From assembly GCA_903828455.1 (NCBI GenBank), contig CAIKMJ010000066.1:37324-101323 (forward strand): a stretch of 64,000 bases of DNA. The letters run 5' to 3'. The DNA is from an uncultured Acidobacteriia bacterium. GTDB lineage: Bacteria > Acidobacteriota > Terriglobia > Bryobacterales > Bryobacteraceae. The notes beneath the pieces were generated by a model. It did no database searches and was not told the DNA's origin. It was given only the letters and a program-made list of their open reading frames with translations. Positions 25,949 through 34,490 of the stretch are shown here, one piece after another (the first letter of the stretch is position 1; the number at the start of each line of letters is the position of its first letter). The translations under genes and the position numbers were made by a program.

Positions 25949-26089
25949 CAGCAGCAAGCCCCTACCGCTCAGGCTGCTTCGCGGCGCCGTACAGCGAGCT
26001 CCAACTCTCGCTCTCGACAACAACTCTCCGCCGTGTGATCCAGAACGATATCATTTTTCTGTACTTCTCTACGCACCAGCGGAGGCTAG

Positions 26090-27397
26090 CAGGCTGCTGA
26101 AAAACAGCTCTCCGAGTTACCTGTGCTCCTTTCGGATGTGGTTTTGCTGGATAAGAAGCTGCCTGCAGGGCTGTTGTGGTGAGTTTCGGGGTGCCCGAAG
26201 GCCGTTTTTCAGGCCTCCGGACACACTTCTCCCTATGCGGTTGCGGCCTGAAGGTTGCGCATCCTTACCAGGTTGTATGCGGCAGCTGCGAAGGTGAACA
26301 TCCAGCCCACGCGGTCGAGTCCACGGAAGCGTGTCTTGCGCTGTTGGGCCACGGTCTTCATCCACCCGAAGACTTCTTCCACGCGTTTCCGTTTCCGCTG
26401 GCTGACGCTGTAGCCTTCATGCCTGGTGGTGCGCTCATCGATCGCGCTGCGGCGGTTTGTATCGTTCTGCGCCACGTGCGGCGTCACCCTCAGGTCTCGC
26501 AATGCGGCAACGAAACCCCTGGTGTCGTATCCGCGATCCCCGCCCAGGGTGACGCGTTTTGAGGCCGCTTTGCCGGCCAGCATTTCCAGCGCCGCGTCCC
26601 GTTCCGCCGTCCCGGTCGCCTGCGTCAGTCGCACGTCCACCACCAGACCGTTCCGGTTCTCCGTCACCACGTGTCCCAGATAACCCAGCTTTGCTTCCGC
26701 GCCGCGCGTCTTCTTATACAGCCGCGACATCGGATCGGTCCGCGATTCATGGGTCTGGTTCGAACGCTTCTCTTTGTGCCAGTTCACGGTCGGGTTGCTG
26801 CTCCGGTCCGGTGGCGGCGGATTCAACGGATCGTGATCGTCTTTCCTGTCTTTGCGCTGAAAGCTCTTTTGTCCCGCCCAGGCCTCCACCAGCGTGCCGT
26901 CCACCGTGAAGTGCTCGTCCGACAGCAGCTTCTTCTCACGCGCCTGCTTCACGATCAGAGAGAAGAACTCCTCTGCCACGGCTCCTTCCAGCAGCCGGTC
27001 CCGGTTCTTCGTGAACACCGTCGGGTGCCACACCGGCTCATTCGCGGACAGACCCACGAACCAGCGGAACAGAAGGTTGTATTCCAGTTGCTCCATCAGC
27101 ATCCGCTCGCTGCGCACCGAATACAGCATCTGGAGCAGCAGTGCCCGCAAAAGCCGTTTCCGGTGGAATCGAGCGGCGACCCTCTTCGCCGTAGATCTCG
27201 TCGAAGCGCCCGCTCATCTGCTTCAGCGCTTCATCCACCATCGCCCGGATCGGCCGTAACGGATGCCCCGCAGGTACCCGCTCCTCCAAACTCCCGTAGC
27301 TGAAAAGCTCGCTCTGCTGTGTGTCTGCTCCACGCATATACATCCAGGCGCTTTGTAGGCCATCCAGGTTACGCGGGCTTAGTTTTTCAGCAGCCTG
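26090..27397 (-). mobile_element. IS5-family insertion sequence, complete ends
   Basis: A 1308-bp element bounded by perfect 16-bp terminal inverted repeats: CAGGCTGCTGAAAAAC at 26090-26105 and its complement GTTTTTCAGCAGCCTG at 27382-27397. Both ends are flanked by a CTAG direct repeat (26086-26089 and 27398-27401), fitting the YTAR target of the IS5 subgroup. The intact target duplication indicates a simple and probably recent insertion. It separates the left intergenic region, including a GGAGG, from the DUF262 start codon at 27409. Confidence 0.92.
26233..27337 (-). pseudogene. IS5-family DDE transposase, frameshifted
   Basis: The N-terminal part (from ATG 27337; TQQSELFSYGSLEERVPAGH) and the C-terminal part (LLLQMLYSVRSERMLMEQ onward) are in different frames. 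Removing one A of the AAA run at 27157-27159 (TTT on the plus strand) would restore the expected PPERLLRALLLQ junction. The C-terminal part keeps the DDE elements (VDGTLVEAW, GGDRGYDTRG, and a Glu-containing RVEEVFGWMKT). It is a frameshifted transposase unless +1 frameshifting or a sequencing error explains the extra base. The element could still move if a related transposase is present elsewhere. Confidence 0.85.
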
Positions 27398-27408
27398 CTA
27401 GACCCAGA

Positions 27409-29316
27409 ATGGCCGGTTCAACATTCCAGACAAATCCATACGACCTGTACAAACTCCTGGAAGAGTGCCACCGGGGAACCATTCAGCTCCCCGATTTTCA
27501 GCGCAGCTGGGTTTGGGACGAGGACCGCATCAAGAGCCTCATCGCCTCCATCTCACGGGCCTTTCCCGTCGGCGCTCTCATGAGTCTGGACACGGGCGGA
27601 CCTGTCAATTTCAAGCCACGGCCAATCGAAGGTGCGCCACCGGAAGCGAAACAGGTGTCACCTCAATCGCTGTTGCTGGACGGACAGCAACGGATGACCT
27701 CGCTTTATCAGGTCACGCTTCGCGGCAAGGTCGTCGAGACCGTGACGCCGAAAAAGAAGAAGGTGAAGCGCTGGTTCTATATCGACATAAGAATGGCCCT
27801 CGATCCCTCGATTGATCGCGAAGAGAGCATCGTCGGCGTGCCGGAGGACCGGATTATCCGGACCGACTTCGGGCGCGAAGTCGTTCTGGACCTCTCTTCG
27901 GCTGACCTTGAATACCAAGCCCTCAGGTACCCCGTGTCACAGGTATTCGATTGGGACAAATGGCAGGACGGATTCGACCGCCATTGGAAAGGTGATCAGA
28001 ACGAGGCGGTACGCGAAGAGTTCCGCAGCTTCAAGCGGCAGATTCTCGAGAATTTCAAATACTACCGCGTGCCGGTGATCGCGCTCGACCGCTCGACATC
28101 AAAAGAGGCCGTCTGTGTCGTATTCGAAAAGGTCAATACCGGCGGCAAGCCACTCGATGCCTTCGAGCTCGTTACCGCGATGTACGCCGCCGCCGGCCAT
28201 GAGCTGCGAAAGGACTGGTTCGGCGACGACGTCAAACCTGGACGTCACCGCCGTTTCACCGAGACCATGCGTCCGGCTGGTCAGGACGCCGGCATCATAG
28301 CTGGTGTCGCCAATACCGATTTCCTGCAGGCGGTCTCTCTCTTTTACACCCGAGAGCGTAGACGGGCGGCCGAGGCGGCAGGAAAGCAAGGCAAGGAACT
28401 TCCCGCTGTCACAGGTAACCGGCAGGCATTGCTGAACTTGCCTCTCGACGGATATAAAAAGTACGAAGCGCAGGTCGAACGCGGCTTCGTGCAGGCAGCG
28501 AAGTTCCTGCATATGCTGCATATCTACCGGATCTTCGATCTGCCCTACCAGTCCCAGATCGTGCCACTCGCCGCTATCCTCGCCGACATCGGCGATGCCT
28601 GGGAGCATGATGCCAACCGCGCGAAACTCGCGCAGTGGTACTGGAATGGGGTGTTCGGGGAACTCTACGGTTCGACCGTCGAAACCCGCATCGCCAAGGA
28701 CTTCATCGAAGTACCCGCATGGCTCAAAGGCGGCCCCGCGCCATCGACGGTCAGCGAGACGATCTTCCGTGCCGACCGCCTCAAAACTATGAGGATGCGC
28801 CTGTCAGCCGCTTACAAGGGCATGAATGCGCTTCTCATGAAGGAAGGCGCACAGGATTTCCGCTCGGGGCAGAAGTTCGACCACACCGTTTTCTTCGGCG
28901 AAAACGTCGATATCCATCACATTTTTCCGCAGGACTGGTGCAAGAAACAGGGCATCAAACCCTCCGAGTTCGACTCCATCATCAACAAGACGCCGCTCTC
29001 CTACAAGACCAATCGCATCATCGGCGGTGTCGCACCTTCGGAATACCTCGCCAAGCTGGAACAAGGCAACGCAACCTCACCGCCTATCGAGTCGACCCGG
29101 CTTGAGGGGTATCTGGCCTCCCACCTCATCGATCCCTCCTTGTTGCGCGCTGACAACTTCGAGGCCTTTATGGCTGATCGCCAGAAACGTTTGCTCACCC
29201 TCATCGAACAGGCCACCGGCAAATCCGCATACAGCGGAACGGTTCCGGAAGAAGGTATCGATGCCGAGGCGGACGAGGATGCGGTCGAAGCCGCTATGGC
29301 CACGGTCGCGACATAA
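27409..29316 (+). CDS. GmrSD-like DUF262 protein with C-terminal HNH-type domain
   Basis: 635 residues from ATG 27409; an upstream in-frame extension lies inside the IS and is not native. The N-terminal DUF262 domain has the ParB-like DGQQRMTSLYQ motif and the DFQRSWVW entry motif. The C-terminal region carries an HHIFPQDWC motif typical of the DUF1524/HNH nuclease partner. This is the fused architecture of type IV restriction enzymes such as GmrSD and related defence proteins, which use a nucleotide to cut modified DNA. The IS ends 11 bases before the start codon and has displaced the GGAGG that preceded it, so expression is likely altered. Confidence 0.88.
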   Translation: MAGSTFQTNPYDLYKLLEECHRGTIQLPDFQRSWVWDEDRIKSLIASISRAFPVGALMSLDTGGPVNFKPRPIEGAPPEAKQVSPQSLLLDGQQRMTSLYQVTLRGKVVETVTPKKKKVKRWFYIDIRMALDPSIDREESIVGVPEDRIIRTDFGREVVLDLSSADLEYQALRYPVSQVFDWDKWQDGFDRHWKGDQNEAVREEFRSFKRQILENFKYYRVPVIALDRSTSKEAVCVVFEKVNTGGKPLDAFELVTAMYAAAGHELRKDWFGDDVKPGRHRRFTETMRPAGQDAGIIAGVANTDFLQAVSLFYTRERRRAAEAAGKQGKELPAVTGNRQALLNLPLDGYKKYEAQVERGFVQAAKFLHMLHIYRIFDLPYQSQIVPLAAILADIGDAWEHDANRAKLAQWYWNGVFGELYGSTVETRIAKDFIEVPAWLKGGPAPSTVSETIFRADRLKTMRMRLSAAYKGMNALLMKEGAQDFRSGQKFDHTVFFGENVDIHHIFPQDWCKKQGIKPSEFDSIINKTPLSYKTNRIIGGVAPSEYLAKLEQGNATSPPIESTRLEGYLASHLIDPSLLRADNFEAFMADRQKRLLTLIEQATGKSAYSGTVPEEGIDAEADEDAVEAAMATVAT

Positions 29317-29350
29317 TCATTTCGCTGGAGCATCCTGACCACCCGGTTTC

Positions 29351-29380
29351 TGCAAGAAAAAAGACCATATTTTTCTTGCA
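29351..29380. promoter_or_regulatory. Perfect inverted repeat between DUF262 and methylase-like genes
   Basis: TGCAAGAAAAA and TTTTTCTTGCA are perfectly inverted with an 8-base spacer. The T run lies inside the arm rather than after it, which does not fit a simple intrinsic terminator. The core AAGAAAAA/TTTTTCTT is the same as in the palindrome at 25920, so it may bind a related regulator. Confidence 0.45.
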
Positions 29381-29613
29381 AGGTCGTAGCCCAAGTCTTC
29401 CTTAATGCTGACCAATCGAACGCCAAACCTTATCTCCTACTGACCAAGCGACGGCTGCAATCGTTATGTCACTTTTTCTGTATGAAAACTTGACAGTCGT
29501 CGTGTCTGACCTCGCCTCGCTTAGATCCGAAAGATGCTGGCAATCCCGATCCTGAACCTCTTGCGCATCGGCCGTTCCTTTGCCAATGTTTGCTCCCTTT
29601 CGAGGATTCCGCC

Positions 29614-30423
29614 ATGCCCTCACCCGACAGCGCTGAGCGTCCGCCACCCCATCCCCAAAAAGAGCTTGTCCAGCTCATAAGCAAGCTGGGCTACCGTCAC
29701 GGACATTGGCAGGTCTTCGCTGATTTTGTCGAAATGGCGGCCATCTCCCTCAGCAATGCCGTCGATCTGGGCAGCAGGGAGAAAAGAGAAGAACGATACC
29801 TTCAGGTCGTGAAACGCTACGAGCACGAGGAACTGGCGAAGTTCCCCGAAATGCTCGGCCTGCTCACCATGGCGCTTGAAGAGGAAACAACCGACGTTCT
29901 CGGCCGCACCTTCCACGATCTGGAACTGCACAACAAATGGAGCGGGCAATATTTCACGCCCTACCCTCTGTGCCGGATGATGGCCAAAATGATCATCGGG
30001 GACAAGGCCGACCTCGAAGCGAAGATCGCGGAACGCGGCTACGTCACCGGCCAAGAACCAGCCGTCGGAAGCGGCGCCATGGTGATCGCGCTCGCCCACG
30101 AGATCCGTGAACTCGGTATCAACTACCAGCAGCACCTCCACGTCACAGCCGTCGACGTAGACCCGAAATGCGTTCACATGTCCTATCTTCAGTTCGCTCT
30201 TCTGCACATTCCCGCGGTCATCATCCACGGCAACAGCCTCAGCCTCGAAACCTTCGATGTTTGGCACACCCCGGCCCACGTCCTTGATGGCTGGAGATGG
30301 AAGCTCCGGCGACCCATGGCCGACGAGACGAGGACCGAGATCGCCCCGATGCCAACGAAGCCCACACGGCCCGGAGGCGACGAGCAACCGCCCTTGCTCG
30401 ATTCGCAACTCTCACTGTTTTAG
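29614..30423 (+). CDS. N6-methylase-like SAM protein with C-terminal clamp-binding-like motif
   Basis: 269 residues from ATG 29614 (GAGG nine bases upstream). It has the N-6 methylase pre-motif GQYFTPYPLCRMMAKM (~111-126) and a motif I variant EPAVGSGAMV (~148-157), then AVDVDPKCVHM (motif II-like). Where the catalytic NPPY/F is expected the sequence reads GNSL, so methyltransfer activity is doubtful. Such short methylase-like proteins are common on proteobacterial plasmids and integrative elements. The last residues, QLSLF, match the consensus of beta-sliding-clamp binding peptides. It may act at replication forks, but this is inference. Confidence 0.75.
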   Translation: MPSPDSAERPPPHPQKELVQLISKLGYRHGHWQVFADFVEMAAISLSNAVDLGSREKREERYLQVVKRYEHEELAKFPEMLGLLTMALEEETTDVLGRTFHDLELHNKWSGQYFTPYPLCRMMAKMIIGDKADLEAKIAERGYVTGQEPAVGSGAMVIALAHEIRELGINYQQHLHVTAVDVDPKCVHMSYLQFALLHIPAVIIHGNSLSLETFDVWHTPAHVLDGWRWKLRRPMADETRTEIAPMPTKPTRPGGDEQPPLLDSQLSLF

Positions 30424-30438
30424 GAAAGCTCGCCCGCG

Positions 30439-30696
30439 CTAAGGGGCCAGTGCGTTTATTGGGCGCATCCTTCGGGAGTATCCCGCGCCGGCACTTCCAG
30501 ACCATCTGTCTTCAATCCGCCTCAACGCCTGTTCCTGGCCGCAATCGATCAAAACTTCGCGCATCCCGGCGGTCGCGAGCACGCGCCTTTGTTCGTCGGG
30601 AGCTAGCTCGTCGAGGTAGGCCACGAACTGCTCCGGTCCGCCGGGCTCCGCGAACATCCAGTCTTCGATGCTCGCCGTGAATCGCCCTCTGCTCAT
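30439..30696 (-). CDS. Small uncharacterised protein
   Basis: 85 residues from ATG 30696 with GGAAAGGA upstream. It is acidic in the middle (WMFAEPGGPEQFVAYLDELAPDEQ) and helical, with no transmembrane segment. I do not recognise the family. It is convergent with the methylase-like gene and stands alone on the minus strand within a plus-strand gene block. Modest confidence that it is expressed. Confidence 0.45.
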   Translation of the reverse strand: MSRGRFTASIEDWMFAEPGGPEQFVAYLDELAPDEQRRVLATAGMREVLIDCGQEQALRRIEDRWSGSAGAGYSRRMRPINALAP

Positions 30697-31037
30697 GTTC
30701 CCGTCCTTTCCCGCGCGTTCGCATGGCGCACGGGAATCGTAGACAGGCCCTGGACTCGTGGCAAGCCCCGCCTTCCGGCAAGTCCTCCGCACACACCGGA
30801 GTGATGCCTCATTTCGTTGGCCTGTTTTCCTGCCGCCCATGGACGGGCGCATGGCACCTTAGCCGCCGCCGCTTGCTGTCAATGACGGGTTTTGGCTCCC
30901 CTCCCCCGCCGGCCGACTCCGTCGTGGGGCGGGGCCGTCACCCCAAAACCCTATGACAGCCGCGCTCGGTTGCGCCGGCAGTCCGGTGCCTCTTTGCGCC
31001 CCCGTCCTGGGGGTCACTTCAAACCCAAGAGGCACTC
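30697..31037. other. GC-rich intergenic region with a large imperfect inverted repeat
   Basis: No credible gene. GGGTTTTGG (30888-30896) and CCAAAACCC (30944-30952) are inverted, and TGTCA/TGACA also lie just outside them. The region between contains runs of C on the left and GGGGCGGGG on the right that could extend the stem. It precedes the plus-strand genes that include ArdC and may be a structured leader, an origin-like element or a small non-autonomous element. Confidence 0.4.
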
Positions 31038-31337
31038 ATGAACCACATCACACCCGGCCATGTACGCGCATTTCAGGCCGTCCGGTCACAGCTCTACGAC
31101 AACATCACGCTCTCAAGCTGCCTCGTCAACGGAGAGCCCGGCGTCGCGATCGTCATGATCGACCAGGTCGGCGAAGACAAGATCGCCATCATGCCACTCT
31201 TCGTCGCCATCACGGAAAGCATGCAACTCGCTTTTCCCGGCGCACGCGAAACCGACGGCAGCAGCGGCGGCGGACCCAATGATCCGCGTGAGGCGTTCGA
31301 GGTCAACAAAGGCCTCACCGCTCCCGCCCCATGCTGA
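31038..31337 (+). CDS. Small plasmid-type hypothetical protein upstream of ArdC
   Basis: 99 residues, ATG preceded by GAGG. Residues 1-70 look globular (HVRAFQAVRSQLYDN, then GVAIVMIDQV, KIAIMPLFVAI); the rest is disordered and Gly/Ser/Pro-rich. Proteins of this type commonly precede DUF1738/ArdC genes on plasmids and integrative elements. Function is not known to me. Confidence 0.7.
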   Translation: MNHITPGHVRAFQAVRSQLYDNITLSSCLVNGEPGVAIVMIDQVGEDKIAIMPLFVAITESMQLAFPGARETDGSSGGGPNDPREAFEVNKGLTAPAPC

Positions 31338-31459
31338 CCCGAAATCCACACCTTCACAGAAATGAGGAACTCATGACTACGCCAGTATGCAAACGCGCGA
31401 AGAGACCGGTTGACAGGAAACGCCGTGCGAGGCACCAAAAAGTTCGCCGGAGGTCTCGC

Positions 31460-32407
31460 ATGAACCACCCCACCCCCCGCGACGCCATGCAGGAATTCGC
31501 GGACCGGATCGTCGCCGAACTCGAACGCGGCGTGAAGCCCTGGGTTCGTCCCTGGGACCCCGAAAAGACCGGCGGTCCCCAGGCACCGTTCAATCCGACG
31601 ACCGGCAAGCGCTATCACGGCATCAATGTCCTCATCCTCGGCATGGATATGCGCGCTTTCCAAAGCGGCGATCCACGCTGGATGACCTACCAGCAGGCGA
31701 TCGAGTCCGACTGGCAGGTCCGCAAGGGCGAGAAAGCAACCACCATCTTCTTCGCCAAGCCCTACGAGGTCGATGACGACGATGCCGAGAACGGCCGGAA
31801 AACAGTGCGCGTGCTCAAGCACTATTCCGTGTTCCACGCCTCGCAGATCGAAGGCGTTCCCGCTTACAAGCCTCCCGGTATCGACGAGGCTCCATGGACC
31901 CAGCCCGAAGCCGCCGCGGCCATCCTTAAGAACAGCGGCGCTGTCATCCGTACCGGCGGCGACCGTGCGTTCTACTCTCCCGTCACGGACCACATCCAGC
32001 TTCCACCGGAAATATCCTTCCGCGGTCCTCCCGAATATGCCGCCACCGCGCTGCATGAACTCGGTCACTGGACCGGTCACCCGACGCGGCTCAATCGCGA
32101 CATGCAGGGCCGCTTCGGCTCCTCCGCCTACGCCATGGAAGAACTACGCGCCGAACTCGCATCATCCTTCATCGCCAACGAACTCGGCATCCCCACCGAC
32201 ATCCCGCAGCATGCCAGCTACGTGAGCAACTGGATCAAGCCACTGAAGGACGACAAGCGTGAAATCTTCCGTGCCGCCGCCGACGCACAGCGCATCGCCG
32301 ACATGCTCCTCGGCTTCCATCCTGACTTCAGACCGGATGCGACACAAGAGCCGAATCTCCCTGCTCACCGGCAGAGTGTTTTCAGCCCGGCGCGAGATCC
32401 CGCATGA
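31460..32407 (+). CDS. ArdC-like antirestriction protein (DUF1738, zincin-like)
   Basis: 315 residues from ATG 31460, which has GGAGG six bases upstream; an in-frame ATG at 31373 (GAGG) would add a 29-residue basic extension. The N-terminus has the ssDNA-binding-type ArdC domain (RIVAELERGVKPWVRPWD, FNPTTGKRYHGINVLIL). The C-terminal zincin-like domain has HELGHWTGH near residue 200, supplying the metal site. ArdC proteins bind single-stranded DNA and protect incoming plasmid DNA from host restriction during conjugation. The gene overlaps the next gene by four bases. Confidence 0.88.
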   Translation: MNHPTPRDAMQEFADRIVAELERGVKPWVRPWDPEKTGGPQAPFNPTTGKRYHGINVLILGMDMRAFQSGDPRWMTYQQAIESDWQVRKGEKATTIFFAKPYEVDDDDAENGRKTVRVLKHYSVFHASQIEGVPAYKPPGIDEAPWTQPEAAAAILKNSGAVIRTGGDRAFYSPVTDHIQLPPEISFRGPPEYAATALHELGHWTGHPTRLNRDMQGRFGSSAYAMEELRAELASSFIANELGIPTDIPQHASYVSNWIKPLKDDKREIFRAAADAQRIADMLLGFHPDFRPDATQEPNLPAHRQSVFSPARDPA

Positions 32408-32877
32408 CCGACGATTCCTCGCCATCCTCACCGGCACCAAAACCCGAACGAACGCTTGTCGAGGTCGGGGCCAGCCGTCTCGATGACGAGCGCGGCGATA
32501 TCGCGAATTCTTACAGCGCTGACCGGATTGCTTCGGGGCAGCCCGTGCGCAAGCCCTTTCAGCACGAAGGATGCCTCTGGATATGCACGAGCATCAGCGG
32601 GTCCGGCCTGACCTCCAGTGGCTCCACAGAATTTGAGGCCTACCGACTGACGCCCGAGAAACTCTTCGCTGGCACCGCGACGACCTACACTGCGCGCACC
32701 GGCACCGCGGAAGCCGCCGAATCCGCGCGTAACGATCCGAACGGCTTCTATCACGGTATGCGGGTGAAGTTCGCAGGTGCCGCATCCGTGCTGTGCGGGC
32801 CACCGGCCCGGTTCATCGCGGCGCAACGGAACGACCCAAATCGTCCAGCCGAGCCCGAGCAACTGGTATTGTTTTGA
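32404..32877 (+). CDS. Plasmid-type hypothetical protein ending in a clamp-binding-like motif
   Basis: 157 residues, coupled to the ArdC gene by an ATGA overlap. The middle part (FQHEGCLWICTSI, YRLTPEKLF) looks like a small beta-rich domain; ends are disordered. The C-terminus is EPEQLVLF, close to the QL(S/D)LF beta-clamp binding consensus and parallel to the QLSLF end of the methylase-like protein at 29614. No enzymatic motif is seen. Its role may be linked to establishment of incoming DNA together with ArdC; this is inference. Confidence 0.65.
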   Translation: MTDDSSPSSPAPKPERTLVEVGASRLDDERGDIANSYSADRIASGQPVRKPFQHEGCLWICTSISGSGLTSSGSTEFEAYRLTPEKLFAGTATTYTARTGTAEAAESARNDPNGFYHGMRVKFAGAASVLCGPPARFIAAQRNDPNRPAEPEQLVLF

Positions 32878-32901
32878 CGCATTGCCTCACGACGACCGTC
32901 C

Positions 32902-33315
32902 TCACCCCGCCTTCAAAGCGGGCGGAACAGCTTCCCGGCCCGGGTTGCGCCGGGCGATCTCCGGGGGATCGGGGACTCTCTGCCAGTTCTCTTCAGGTCC
33001 GTAGCGCGACCGCGCCACGTCCCGGTCAGCCCGCACCTTCATATCGAGCACAGGTGTCTCCCCGTAGTAATGGAACAGCCACGGGTCCACGAGAAACTCA
33101 TCCGCTGGCACCGCGAAATCATGCCCACCCTCCGTCTCGCCGACAGCCGCCGTTGGGTTATGGGCATGGTAGTACCCGAGGATTTGGCCGCCGAAGCGCG
33201 CCGTGACGATCCGTGCGCAGCCTGTGCAGTTGCGCGTCTCATGTTCGCCGCGCGGAAAGATTCGCGTATTCCGCGAAAACCGATCAAGCCTTCTTTTGTG
33301 GGATTCCCGGTCCAC
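32902..33315 (-). CDS. Uncharacterised soluble protein, possible Cys/His catalytic or metal site
   Basis: 137 residues from a GTG at 33315 with GAGGGG upstream; a TTG at 33369 is an alternative. The conserved-looking core has NCTGCARIV, GYYHAHNPTA, EGGHDFAVPADEFLVDPWL and FHYYGE. The Cys, GHD and DPW elements in this order recall cysteine-peptidase-like folds, but the match is weak and a metal site (CxxC with His) is another reading. The last 30 residues are basic and proline-rich. It is on the opposite strand to the ArdC block and convergent with it. Confidence 0.5.
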   Translation of the reverse strand: MDRESHKRRLDRFSRNTRIFPRGEHETRNCTGCARIVTARFGGQILGYYHAHNPTAAVGETEGGHDFAVPADEFLVDPWLFHYYGETPVLDMKVRADRDVARSRYGPEENWQRVPDPPEIARRNPGREAVPPALKAG

Positions 33316-33562
33316 ACAGACCCCTCTTCGATGCCTGATCTTCGTAGCCCGAGACGGAGGAGCGGTCAACGGGGTTTGGCGAATCCGCAGCCGCGGACCG
33401 CGCTCTATGCGCCAAGGCGCACCGGGCCTCTTCCTGGAGTCCCGGCCTTACGGTGACGATCGCTTTCGCAGAGTTTGGCGCCGCGTCGCGGCTCTTGATT
33501 TCAAGGGTCTCCTAACGGGGTGCGCCCTCTGTCGAGTAATCAGGCCGCTGGTGAGCGACGCT

Positions 33563-34423
33563 CTATTTACTGGCTTTGGCCACAGCGCGGCCTTTTGGTT
33601 TTTGATCCCGACGGGTCATCGCGATATCTGCTTCTTCCATTTTTTGTGTTGCCTGCCCAGCCTCGGTTTCAAACTGCCTTGCCCTACCGCTCATTGTCTT
33701 GACCTTCCCCTTCCTAATGTCAGCGTCTGTGATCAAGATCTCCGTGAACCCAATGATGGGAGTAAAACCACGTTGCTCGACGCGCCAGCACATTTCGCGG
33801 GCAGAGAAGAAGGCCCCCGCCCCTGACCATGGCACTGTAATCTGTCTCCTTTTGGGGTGTGGCGTCTCATTGGTGGGTACATTCCGCAGCCACAAACGTT
33901 TGCCAGACAACTTCAGAGCAACGCCGAAGCTGTGAGTGGTCACTTCTATTCTCACTGTGCCGCCAAGCTCTCGCGTGTCAGATTTACATGTGTAATCCCA
34001 GAGCGCGTCCACATCGTAGGGCGGCTCGAATGTCGAGGCGACAACGGAGCTGAGGGAGCTCTTGTTCGGCTCTCCATACTTGACTTCTGGCCGGAAACTG
34101 CCGGTCGGGATCGAGATAACAACCGGGTCGTCCGGATATTCGAGGTAGTACTTCGCCAAGCGCAGACGAAGAGCCTTAACGATTTTTTTTACAGCCCCGA
34201 TGGGATCATCCCCAGCGCGTCGCGGTTTACGGTGAAGTTCCTCTTGGTAGATGTGCGTACCTATATCGGCACCGCTCTCGCCCTTTTCAAATCTCGTGGT
34301 AATTTCCGGTTTCAGCAGAGCCTTAAGGAAAGCCAGTTCAACCGCTGCGCGCCGGAACACGCCACTCTGCTCAAACCGTGCGAGTTGCGCTTCGATTGCC
34401 TTGTTTGATTTCTTGGTGGCCAT
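33563..34423 (-). CDS. Uncharacterised protein with an LR..YY..DPV domain
   Basis: 286 residues from ATG 34423; an upstream in-frame start at 34486 is less likely because it runs close to the end of the upstream gene. Residues ~20-105 contain VKKIVKALRLRLAKYYLEYPDDPVVISIPTG-type features: a helix with LRxxL, KYY, then DPVVI and PTGSFRPE. The same arrangement occurs in the protein at 46082, and I associate it with DNA-binding/regulator-like N-termini frequent in Solibacter-type genomes. The C-terminal half is beta-rich. It may be a regulator of the element, but its function is unassigned. Confidence 0.6.
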   Translation of the reverse strand: MATKKSNKAIEAQLARFEQSGVFRRAAVELAFLKALLKPEITTRFEKGESGADIGTHIYQEELHRKPRRAGDDPIGAVKKIVKALRLRLAKYYLEYPDDPVVISIPTGSFRPEVKYGEPNKSSLSSVVASTFEPPYDVDALWDYTCKSDTRELGGTVRIEVTTHSFGVALKLSGKRLWLRNVPTNETPHPKRRQITVPWSGAGAFFSAREMCWRVEQRGFTPIIGFTEILITDADIRKGKVKTMSGRARQFETEAGQATQKMEEADIAMTRRDQKPKGRAVAKASK

Positions 34424-34490
34424 AACAATCGAAAAACTCCTCCCCAAAACTCCCCACGGGGTAAATTCGATTGTATCTCTAGACAAAGAG

